DNA from: Vulcanimicrobiota bacterium
GTDB lineage: Bacteria; Vulcanimicrobiota; Vulcanimicrobiia; Vulcanimicrobiales; Vulcanimicrobiaceae
Direction: 5' to 3'
Assembly: GCA_014304965.1 (NCBI GenBank)
Contig: JACRTZ010000035.1
Coordinates: 1-5,881 of the forward strand
DNA length: 5,881 nucleotides
Below are positions 1 through 5,881 of the stretch, piece by piece; positions within the stretch are counted from its first letter, which is position 1, and every line of letters begins with the position of its first letter. The notes below the pieces were generated by a model. The model had not been told where the DNA came from, did no database searches, and saw only the letters and a program-made list of their open reading frames with translations. The translations under genes were made by a program, and so were the position numbers.

Positions 1-8
1 CACGTAAA

Positions 9-782
9 GTGCTCGCGCGCCGCATCATTCCGTGCCTCGATGTCAAGGCAGGTCGCGTCGTCAAGGGCGTTCGCTTCGTCGAGTTGACCGACGCCGGCGA
101 CCCGGCCGTGCTCGCGCGCACGTACGAGCGGTGCGGCGCGGACGAACTCGTTTTTCTCGACATCACCGCTACGATCGAGGGCCGTCGCGCGATGCGCGAG
201 GTCGTGCGAGCGGTTGCTGCCGAGCTGACGATCCCATTTGCCGTCGGCGGCGGCATCGGCTCGGCGACCGACGTGCGAGATCTGTTGCGGGCGGGCTGCG
301 ACAAGGTCGCGATCAATAGCGCGGCGGTCCGCGATCCGCAGATTCTGCGGGCGGCAAGCGACGAGTTCGGCAGCCAGTGCATCGTCGTCGCCATCGACGC
401 GCGCCGCAGTGGCGGCGGCTGGGAAGTGGTCGTGGACGGCGGCCGCACGCCGTCCGGCCGCGAGGCGGTAGCCTGGGCGGCCGAGGCGGCGACCCTGGGC
501 GCAGGCGAGATCTTGCTGACGAGCATCGATCGCGACGGCACAAAGAACGGCTTCGATGTGGAGTTGACGCGTGCGGTGCGCGATGCGGTCGGCGTTCCGG
601 TCATCGCTTCCGGTGGCGCCGGGACGATCGAGCACTTCGCCGAGGTATTTCTGGAGGCCGATGCCGATGCCGCCCTGGCCGCGTCGCTCTTCCATTTCGG
701 CGAGCTCGACATCGGTGAACTCAAGCGCGCCCTGCGCGCGCGCGGAATCCCGATTCGGCCTCTCGTAGAGTCGGGCAGATGA
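9..782 (+). CDS. hisF: Imidazole glycerol phosphate synthase, cyclase subunit HisF
   Basis: HisF is a cytoplasmic (beta/alpha)8-barrel enzyme. With ammonia delivered by the glutaminase HisH, it converts PRFAR into imidazole glycerol phosphate and AICAR in histidine biosynthesis. The 257-residue product has the usual family length (about 250-260). Seen in the sequence: the N-terminal RRIIPCLDVKAGRVVKGV signature with catalytic Asp11; the DKVAINSAAV strand near residues 98-107; VVAIDARR with the second catalytic Asp at 130; DGGRTPSG; the phosphate-binding stretch LLTSIDRDGTKNGFD near 168-182; ASGGAG near 199-204; and ALAASLFHFGEL near the end. Asp11 and Asp130 fall at the family's canonical positions. 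The start is GTG at 9, since the protein begins exactly where the family does. A TAA at 5-7 just before it may end the upstream gene. No Shine-Dalgarno site can be judged so close to the edge. The stop overlaps the hisIE start by 4 bases (ATGA). The HisH partner is not in the window. Confidence 0.98.
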   Translation: MLARRIIPCLDVKAGRVVKGVRFVELTDAGDPAVLARTYERCGADELVFLDITATIEGRRAMREVVRAVAAELTIPFAVGGGIGSATDVRDLLRAGCDKVAINSAAVRDPQILRAASDEFGSQCIVVAIDARRSGGGWEVVVDGGRTPSGREAVAWAAEAATLGAGEILLTSIDRDGTKNGFDVELTRAVRDAVGVPVIASGGAGTIEHFAEVFLEADADAALAASLFHFGELDIGELKRALRARGIPIRPLVESGR

Positions 783-1402
783 CGATCGAAGAACTCGCGT
801 GGGGTGCGGACGGGCTGATGCCGGTCGTGATTCAGGACGCGCGCAGCGGCGCGGTGCTGACCCTTGCCTACGCCAACCGCGAAGCGGTCGAGCGCAGCAT
901 CGCCGAGGGCACGACCTACCTGTTCAGCCGTTCTCGGAACCTGCTCTGGAAGAAGGGCGAAACCTCAGGGAACCTGCAGCGGCTGCTCGCGATCGAATAC
1001 GATTGCGACGGCGACGCGCTCGTCTATCGCGTCGAACCGGCCGGCCCCGCCTGCCACACCGGCACGGAATCGTGCTTCACCGGCCGCGTGCTGTTCGGCG
1101 AACTTCCGGAGCGCGGCGCGTTCGCAAGCGCGGTCGCGCAGTTGAAAGCGACCATCAAGGAGCGCCGCGGCGCATCGCCCGAGAGCAGTTACACGGCCCG
1201 TCTGTTGGCCGGCGGCGTGGACCGCATCGCAAAGAAGGTCGGCGAAGAAGCGACTGAGGTCGTGATCGCCGCTAAGAACGGGTCCGCCGACGAGCTGCGG
1301 CGCGAAACTGCCGACCTCGTATACCATCTGCTGGTCTTGCTCGAAGAAGCCGGACTCGATCTCGACGCGGTCGGTGAGGAACTGACGCGGCGCGCGACGT
1401 GA
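779..1402 (+). CDS. hisIE: Bifunctional phosphoribosyl-AMP cyclohydrolase / phosphoribosyl-ATP pyrophosphatase HisIE
   Basis: This fused enzyme performs steps 2 and 3 of histidine biosynthesis: the HisE part hydrolyses PR-ATP to PR-AMP, and the HisI part opens the adenine ring to give ProFAR. The HisI domain (about residues 10-105) shows SRSR (50-53), LWKKGETSGN (about 56-65), the acidic DCDGD (75-79), GPACHTG and SCF. Cys76, Cys92 and Cys99 have the 16- and 7-residue spacings of the zinc-binding cysteines of known PRA-cyclohydrolases. The HisE domain (about 120-205) is an all-helical MazG-like fold with SYTARLL, KKVGEEATE (152-160) and ETADLVYH; Glu156/Glu157, Glu160, Glu176 and Asp179 are the likely metal ligands. 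The 207-residue length matches other fused HisIE proteins. The ATG start overlaps the hisF stop (ATGA) and has little Shine-Dalgarno match, which suggests translational coupling. The stop overlaps the recG GTG by 4 bases. Confidence 0.97.
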   Translation: MTIEELAWGADGLMPVVIQDARSGAVLTLAYANREAVERSIAEGTTYLFSRSRNLLWKKGETSGNLQRLLAIEYDCDGDALVYRVEPAGPACHTGTESCFTGRVLFGELPERGAFASAVAQLKATIKERRGASPESSYTARLLAGGVDRIAKKVGEEATEVVIAAKNGSADELRRETADLVYHLLVLLEEAGLDLDAVGEELTRRAT

Positions 1403-3501
1403 GCGTGCCTCGGCCCGCGACGCTGCCGCAACTGCGTGGGGTTGGGCCGGAGATGGTTCGCAAGTTCGCCGCACTCGACATTCGTTCGCCTCGCGATTTG
1501 GCGACGGCGTACCCGCGCGATTACAAAGACTGGCGAACGCCCACGCCGATTGCCGAGATCGTCCGCGGCGCTTTAGCGCGCTACAACGATCGCAGCGAGG
1601 TCGAATCGAGCGAAGAAATCGCGGTCGCGACCATCGTCGCCGTGCGCGAACGGCGCGCGCGCATTGCTATCGTCGAGGCGGATCTGCAAGACGGAAGCGG
1701 CACGATTAAGGCGACCTGGTTCGGGCGGCGCGGGCTCGCCGGCAAGTTCGCCGCCGGCGGCCGCATCTTCGTGCACGGCCGCGCGCAGACAAGGCGAACT
1801 CGCGGAGCGCTCGGTGTCGAGCTGAACGTGCTCCATCACAAAATGCTCGCCGCCGACGAATCGTACGTAGGCAAGCTCGTGCCGATCTACTCGGCGACGA
1901 AAGAGCTTCCGTCGCGCATCATTTCGAGCGTGATCGAAAAGAACTTCGGCGCCCTCGAAGCGTTGATCCCCGACACCCTGCCGCCGGCCGTCCGCGCCAA
2001 GCACGGTTTCGGAACGATGCGCGAGGCGTGGCGCGATCTGCATCGGCCCGCAACGCCCGAGGCGGCGCTCGCGGCGCACGAGCGTGCGGTGTTCGAAGAA
2101 TTTTTCGGCATCGCACTAGGCGCCGCGCTCAAACGCGCGGAGCGCGCGGCGAGCGGGGGTGCCCCGGAGATGCGCGTCCCGGCGGACCTGCTGGAAGCGT
2201 TCGAAGCGGCACTGCCGTTTCGGCTTACGGCCGCGCAGCGTCGCGTCATTGACGAGATTTGGCACGACATGACGCGCCCGGCGCCGATGAACCGGCTGTT
2301 GCAAGGGGACGTCGGCAGCGGCAAGACGCTCGTGGCGGCGGCGGCCGTCGTGCTGGCGGCCCGGAACGGCGTGCAGAGTGCGCTGATGGCGCCGACCGAA
2401 ATCTTGGCGTCGCAGCACGCGCGCAAACTCGCGCCGCTGCTCTTACCGTTCGGCATTCGGGTGGACGCGCTGTTCGGCAGCATGGGCCTGCGCGAGCGCG
2501 AGCGCGCGCGCAATCGGATCGCCTCGGGCGAGTGTGAACTGGCCGTCGGCACGCATGCACTGATCGTCGAGGGAGTCGAGTTCGCGAATCTCGGCCTTGC
2601 AATCATCGACGAGCAGCACCGCTTCGGCGTCGCCCAGCGCGCCGCGCTGCGTTCGAAGAGCACCGCGCCCCATACGCTGCACATGACCGCAACCCCGATC
2701 CCGCGCACGCTCGCGCAGACGCGCTACGCCGATCTCGACATGTCCGTCCTCGACGAACTGCCCCCTGGGCGCACGCCGATCGAAACGTTCGTGTTGCGCG
2801 AGAGCCGCAAACCCGGCGCCTACGCGTTCGTTCGCAAGAACGTCGAGCGCGGCCGTCAGGCGTACGTCGTCGCGCCGGCTATTGACGAATCCGAAGCGGC
2901 GTTGACGAGCGCCATCGCGGAACTTGAAGTGCTGCAGCGCGACGTATTCCCGGACCTGCGGGTCGAGTTGCTGCACGGACGCATGGCGTCGCGCGAGAAG
3001 GACGCCGCAATGACGCGGTTTGTGCGCGGCGAGATCGACGTCTCGATGGCGACGACGGTCGTGGAGGTCGGCGTAGACGTGCCGAATGCGACGGTGATGG
3101 TCGTCCTGGACGCGCATCGCTACGGGCTTGCGCAGCTGCACCAACTGCGGGGGCGGGTCGGGCGCGGCGCCGAGCGCTCATATTGCATCTTGGTATCCCC
3201 CGACGATCGAGGCGTGGTCGAGCGTTTGGACATATTGGCGAAAACCACCGACGGCTTTGAGATTGCTGAAGAAGACTTGCGGCTCCGTCGCGAGGGCGAA
3301 TTCGCCGGCACGGCGCAAGCGGGCGGCGGCGGGGGCATGCTCGGCAACATCGTCGGCGACTTCGCGCTCTACATGCGCGCCAAGGCGGACGCCGATGCGG
3401 TCGTCGCCGCCGACCCGCGGCTCCAACGCCCCGAACACGCGGCCTTGCGAGGTTTGCTCGATACGGAAACGTCCTCGCGGGCCGTCATGCTGAGCTCGTA
3501 G
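1399..3501 (+). CDS. recG: ATP-dependent DNA helicase RecG (branch migration, fork reversal)
   Basis: RecG is a monomeric superfamily 2 double-stranded DNA translocase that remodels stalled forks, R-loops and Holliday junctions. The 700-residue product is close to the usual length (about 680-700). Visible domains: an N-terminal LPQLRGVGPEMV and YPRDYKDW segment (about 9-45); a wedge OB-fold (about 70-150) with DGSGTIKATWF; the helicase core with Walker A GDVGSGKT (303-310, Lys309), Walker B box DEQH (404-407) followed by RFGV, motif III TAT within MTATPIPRT (429-437), HGRM, TTVVEVGVDVPNA and motif VI QLRGRVGRG (582-590). After it lies the C-terminal translocation (TRG) motif. There, the usual RGPGEx2GTRQ reads RREGEFAGTAQ (630-640), followed by five glycines, an unusual variant; Arg630 and Gln640 are kept. 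The GTG start at 1399 overlaps the hisIE stop (GTGA). A GAGGA at 1376-1380 is too far upstream to be its ribosome site, so coupling to hisIE is likely. GTG at 1405 is an alternative start. Confidence 0.97.
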   Translation: MSVPRPATLPQLRGVGPEMVRKFAALDIRSPRDLATAYPRDYKDWRTPTPIAEIVRGALARYNDRSEVESSEEIAVATIVAVRERRARIAIVEADLQDGSGTIKATWFGRRGLAGKFAAGGRIFVHGRAQTRRTRGALGVELNVLHHKMLAADESYVGKLVPIYSATKELPSRIISSVIEKNFGALEALIPDTLPPAVRAKHGFGTMREAWRDLHRPATPEAALAAHERAVFEEFFGIALGAALKRAERAASGGAPEMRVPADLLEAFEAALPFRLTAAQRRVIDEIWHDMTRPAPMNRLLQGDVGSGKTLVAAAAVVLAARNGVQSALMAPTEILASQHARKLAPLLLPFGIRVDALFGSMGLRERERARNRIASGECELAVGTHALIVEGVEFANLGLAIIDEQHRFGVAQRAALRSKSTAPHTLHMTATPIPRTLAQTRYADLDMSVLDELPPGRTPIETFVLRESRKPGAYAFVRKNVERGRQAYVVAPAIDESEAALTSAIAELEVLQRDVFPDLRVELLHGRMASREKDAAMTRFVRGEIDVSMATTVVEVGVDVPNATVMVVLDAHRYGLAQLHQLRGRVGRGAERSYCILVSPDDRGVVERLDILAKTTDGFEIAEEDLRLRREGEFAGTAQAGGGGGMLGNIVGDFALYMRAKADADAVVAADPRLQRPEHAALRGLLDTETSSRAVMLSS

Positions 3502-3512
3502 AAGCGGCCGCC

Positions 3513-4226
3513 ATGCGACCGGCCCTCGGTTTCGATTTCGACCACACGCTGGGGCTCGACAACAAGCTCGAACTGACGATCGCGTTAGAGACGGTGGAAC
3601 GGTTGTGCTCGCTGCGCAACGTCCGGTTCGAGCGCGCGGTCGCGACGCCCGTGATCGAAGGCGCCATCGCGAGTTTCCGCAACGGAGCCGTGCCGCTCGA
3701 GACGGCGCTCGAAGGGGTGTATCTGCGCCTCGCGGGCGCCGGACCGGAGAATGCCGACGAAGCGATGCGCTTTCGCGAGGTCGCCGTGAATCGCGCGGCC
3801 GAATTCGTGCGGCCGCTGCCCGGCCTCAAGGGCATGCTCGCCGCGCTTTCGACGCTCGGCATTCGTTACGCGATGCTCACCAACGGCTGGAGTCCGCTGC
3901 AAGAGACGAAGGCGCGTCTGGTGGGCTTCGATGCGCCGGTGCTCGTCAGCGAGCGAATTACGTTGCGCAAACCGCAACCCGAAGCTTTTGACATGTTGGC
4001 CGCGCATCTCGGCGTTCCGACGTCGGACCTGTGGTACGTCGGCGACGACCCCCTGGTGGATTGCGGGGGCGCCCTGGGCGCCGGCGCGAGCGCGGTCTGG
4101 TTCGATTGGGAGGGCAGGCGCTATCCCGCCGATCTCGCGCGGCCGACGTACGTCATTCACTCGCTCGACGAATTGACCGGGTTGCTTCAAGGGCACCTTA
4201 GCGAGGCGGCGAAGGGCGGGGCATGA
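3513..4226 (+). CDS. HAD-superfamily (subfamily IA, C1-cap) hydrolase, substrate unknown
   Basis: This is a predicted cytoplasmic, Mg2+-dependent phosphatase of 237 residues, a typical size for HAD subfamily IA. All four HAD motifs are intact: motif I FDFDHT, with nucleophile Asp8 and acid/base Asp10; motif II Thr123 in MLTNG; motif III Lys153 in LRKPQPEAF; motif IV GDDPLVD, with Asp178 and Asp179. The stretch between motifs I and II (about 15-95) is helical and long enough to be a C1 cap, which normally restricts the enzyme to small substrates. Relatives include phosphoglycolate phosphatases, nucleotidases and some histidinol-phosphate phosphatases; the sequence does not choose between them, so no symbol is given. 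The ATG at 3513 lies 11 bases after the recG stop, with a weak GAAG at 3501-3504 eight bases upstream of it. No other in-frame start lies between the recG stop and this ATG. The stop overlaps the next gene's first ATG. No signal peptide or membrane segment is visible. Confidence 0.93.
   Translation: MRPALGFDFDHTLGLDNKLELTIALETVERLCSLRNVRFERAVATPVIEGAIASFRNGAVPLETALEGVYLRLAGAGPENADEAMRFREVAVNRAAEFVRPLPGLKGMLAALSTLGIRYAMLTNGWSPLQETKARLVGFDAPVLVSERITLRKPQPEAFDMLAAHLGVPTSDLWYVGDDPLVDCGGALGAGASAVWFDWEGRRYPADLARPTYVIHSLDELTGLLQGHLSEAAKGGA
4211..4216 (+). promoter_or_regulatory. Probable ribosome binding site of the DUF885 gene
   Basis: GAAGGG lies inside the last codons of the HAD gene, six bases before ATG 4223 and nine before ATG 4226. 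It is the clearest Shine-Dalgarno-like match at any junction in the window. It suits either of the two tandem ATG codons and so does not decide between them. The G-rich codons around it make a chance match possible. Confidence 0.4.
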
Positions 4227-5881
4227 TGCTGCGGGCCGCCGTAACGGCGTGCGCGCTCGTACTCGCGAGCGCAGCCGCGGCATCCGCCGCACCGGCACGA
4301 TCCATCGCGTTGCAGGCGCTGGCCGCGCGCTATTACGACGCGACGTTCGAAGCGAATCCGCTTTCGGCCGACGATGCCGGCGTGCACCGCTTCGGCGGTC
4401 GTTTGCCCGACTATTCGGCGGAGGCGCAATCGACGTACATGACGCGCCTGCGCGGTTTTCGCACCGAGTTGAACGCACTTGCGCCGGGCGGCGAAAGCGT
4501 GCACGATCAGGTGGACTATCTGTTGCTGCGTTCCGACCTCGAGGGCGATTGGTGGCAGCGAACTTACCTCAAAGATCTGCAGCACAACCCGGCCACATAC
4601 GAAGGTGCCTGCTCGAACGGCATCTTCAACGTGCTCAAGAGACATTACGCCTCGAACAAGGTTCGCGCCGCCCACGCGATCGCACGTTTGCGCGCGTGCC
4701 GCGCCGTTTTGGAAACCGGCAAGAAGAACCTGACGGACCCCGTGCGCGAGTTCGGGAAGGTCGCTTCCGAGGATATCTCCGGGAGCGGCGCGCTATTCGG
4801 ACCGAGTCTCGAAACGCTCGTGCCGGGGCTCTCGGTGGTTGATCGCGCGGCGTTGTATGCGGCGCGTGACGACGCGCGTTCGGCGCTCGCTGCGTACAAA
4901 GCGTGGATCGACGGACATCTCTCGGGCTGGAAGTCCGGTGGATTCGCCGTCGGCGCGGAGCAATACGATTTCTTTTTGCGGCGCGTGCTGCTGTTGCCGT
5001 ACACGGGGCGCGAACTGCAGGCGATGGCGGCGTTCGAACTTGCGCGCGACCGTGCCCTCGAAGCGTGGGAGGCGAATCGCAGCGCGTTCGAACCGGCGGG
5101 GCGCGCGCAACCGGCCTTTCACACCAAGGTGCAGTTTCTCGCCTACTACGAAGATCAAACGCGCCGCTTGCGCGCGTTCTTAGCGGCGCGCAAGATCGTC
5201 ACGGTGCCTGCATACATCGGCCACTTCAAGATCGTCGAGCTTCCCAAAGCGCTCGCGGCGAGTTATCCCGGCGGCTTTATGAACCCGCCCGGCGCCTTCG
5301 ACGGCGATCCGGCCGGGTTCTATTTCGTGCCGGATTTCAATCCGAAGAACACGAGCTTTTTTGCCGCGCAGGCGCGTCAGTCGGTGCTCCCCGTACTCGG
5401 TCACGAAGGCCTGCCCGGGCATTTTCTGCAGTTCTCGATTGCGAACCATAACGCCGATCGGCTTCGGCGGGTGCATTCCGACGGCGTGTTCAGCGAAGGC
5501 TGGGCGTTTTACAGCGAGGAGATGCTGATGCGTGCCGGATTGTACGACGCCGACCCGGCCGCGCGCCGCGCGGTCATTCACTTGATGCGTCATCGCGCAA
5601 CCCGCGTCGGCGTGGACGTAAGGCTTGCGACGGGCGCGATGACGATGCCGCAGGCGATCGCGTACTTTACCGCCGGCGCCGGTATCGACCGTGCTACTGC
5701 GGAGGGCGAAGGGACGCGTTTTGCCATGGGACCGGGCCAAGCGATCGACTACCTGACGGGCAAACTGCAAATCGAGCAGCTCCTGGGCGACTACCGCAAG
5801 CGGTACGGGAACGACGCCTCGCTGCTGGGCTTTCACGACACCTTGCTTTCGTTCGGGACGGTGCCGTTCTCGACGATTGCC
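4223..5881 (+). CDS. Secreted DUF885-family protein, putative metallohydrolase (3' end beyond window)
   Basis: The frame is open from ATG 4223 through the last base, giving 553 codons without a stop. The N-terminus has Arg4, a hydrophobic Ala/Val/Leu core (5-20) and an A-S-A cleavage site near residue 22: a Sec-type signal peptide, so the mature protein probably acts outside the cytoplasmic membrane. Cys10 sits too early and in the wrong context for a lipobox. Family hallmarks seen: RYYDATFEANPLSADDAG near 36-53; LGHEGLPGHFLQ with His394, Glu395 and His400; FSEGWAFYSEE near 424-433 with Glu425; and a C-terminal GPGQAIDYLTGKLQIEQL near 503-520. DUF885 (PF05960) resembles zinc peptidases through its HExxxxH-like motif, and His394, His400 and Glu425 are my inferred metal ligands; the reaction is unknown. 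The last visible residues, FHDTLLSFGTVPFSTIA, match the family's usual ending, so only about 10-30 residues should be missing. The start overlaps the HAD stop (ATGA); ATG 4226 is an equally possible start. Confidence 0.93.
   Translation, partial: MMLRAAVTACALVLASAAAASAAPARSIALQALAARYYDATFEANPLSADDAGVHRFGGRLPDYSAEAQSTYMTRLRGFRTELNALAPGGESVHDQVDYLLLRSDLEGDWWQRTYLKDLQHNPATYEGACSNGIFNVLKRHYASNKVRAAHAIARLRACRAVLETGKKNLTDPVREFGKVASEDISGSGALFGPSLETLVPGLSVVDRAALYAARDDARSALAAYKAWIDGHLSGWKSGGFAVGAEQYDFFLRRVLLLPYTGRELQAMAAFELARDRALEAWEANRSAFEPAGRAQPAFHTKVQFLAYYEDQTRRLRAFLAARKIVTVPAYIGHFKIVELPKALAASYPGGFMNPPGAFDGDPAGFYFVPDFNPKNTSFFAAQARQSVLPVLGHEGLPGHFLQFSIANHNADRLRRVHSDGVFSEGWAFYSEEMLMRAGLYDADPAARRAVIHLMRHRATRVGVDVRLATGAMTMPQAIAYFTAGAGIDRATAEGEGTRFAMGPGQAIDYLTGKLQIEQLLGDYRKRYGNDASLLGFHDTLLSFGTVPFSTIA

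Noticed and set aside
1..8. Possible end of an upstream gene (TAA at 5-7), for instance hisA.
   Set aside because: Seven bases cannot identify a gene or its frame.
1887..2708. Long minus-strand open frame of 273 residues inside recG.
   Set aside because: It lies wholly antisense to a well-supported recG, its product is Ser/Arg/Ala-rich with no recognisable motif, and long antisense frames are expected in high-GC DNA.
3504..3511. Eight-base palindrome GCGGCCGC in the recG-HAD spacer.
   Set aside because: It is too short for a terminator stem with loop and is expected by chance in G+C-rich DNA; no T-run follows.
3585..4478. Long minus-strand open frame of 297 residues.
   Set aside because: It runs across the HAD gene and the start of the DUF885 gene, both well supported by motifs. 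The product is Arg-rich and low in complexity with no family features.
4249..4842. Plus-strand frame of 197 residues within the start of the DUF885 gene.
   Set aside because: It is an Arg-rich out-of-frame shadow; the frame from 4223 is open to the window end and carries the signal peptide and family motifs.
5180..5836. Minus-strand open frame of 218 residues opposite the DUF885 gene.
   Set aside because: It is antisense to the conserved HEGLPGH and FSEGWAFYSEE region, so the plus-strand frame is the coding one.

Overview
The window is G+C-rich bacterial chromosomal DNA (about two thirds G+C by eye, with strong G/C preference at third codon positions). It holds five protein-coding genes, all on the + strand and packed end to end. 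No mobile element, RNA gene, CRISPR array or repeat family was seen, and no stretch above 300 bases lacks a gene. The longest gap between genes is 11 bases. The host cannot be named from this sequence. A high-GC bacterium with a fused HisI-HisE protein and a hisF-hisIE-recG order is compatible with several little-cultured phyla (Eremiobacterota-like lineages are one guess) and argues mildly against Actinobacteria and Alphaproteobacteria, which normally keep hisI and hisE separate.

Layout: bases 9-782 encode HisF, the cyclase subunit of imidazole glycerol phosphate synthase. Bases 779-1402 encode a bifunctional HisIE (phosphoribosyl-AMP cyclohydrolase plus phosphoribosyl-ATP pyrophosphatase). 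Bases 1399-3501 encode the ATP-dependent branch-migration helicase RecG. Bases 3513-4226 encode a HAD-superfamily phosphatase of unknown substrate. Bases 4223-5881 encode a secreted DUF885-family putative metallohydrolase whose reading frame is still open at the window end, only a short way before the expected C-terminus.

Three of the four junctions are 4-base stop/start overlaps (ATGA, GTGA, ATGA). The fourth has an 11-base spacer with a weak Shine-Dalgarno match. This is the pattern of one polycistronic, translationally coupled transcript. No internal promoter or terminator is visible, and the operon promoter must lie upstream of the window.

Functionally, the first two genes supply three consecutive-pathway activities of histidine biosynthesis: HisE and HisI make steps 2 and 3, and HisF acts with a HisH partner not in the window. 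RecG remodels stalled replication forks and recombination intermediates. The HAD enzyme and the exported DUF885 protein have no proven link to either process. The most notable points are the unusual C-terminal motif of RecG, the unknown substrate of the HAD phosphatase inside a histidine operon, and the coupled HAD/DUF885 pair. I did not find convincing evidence of a wholly new biological system.
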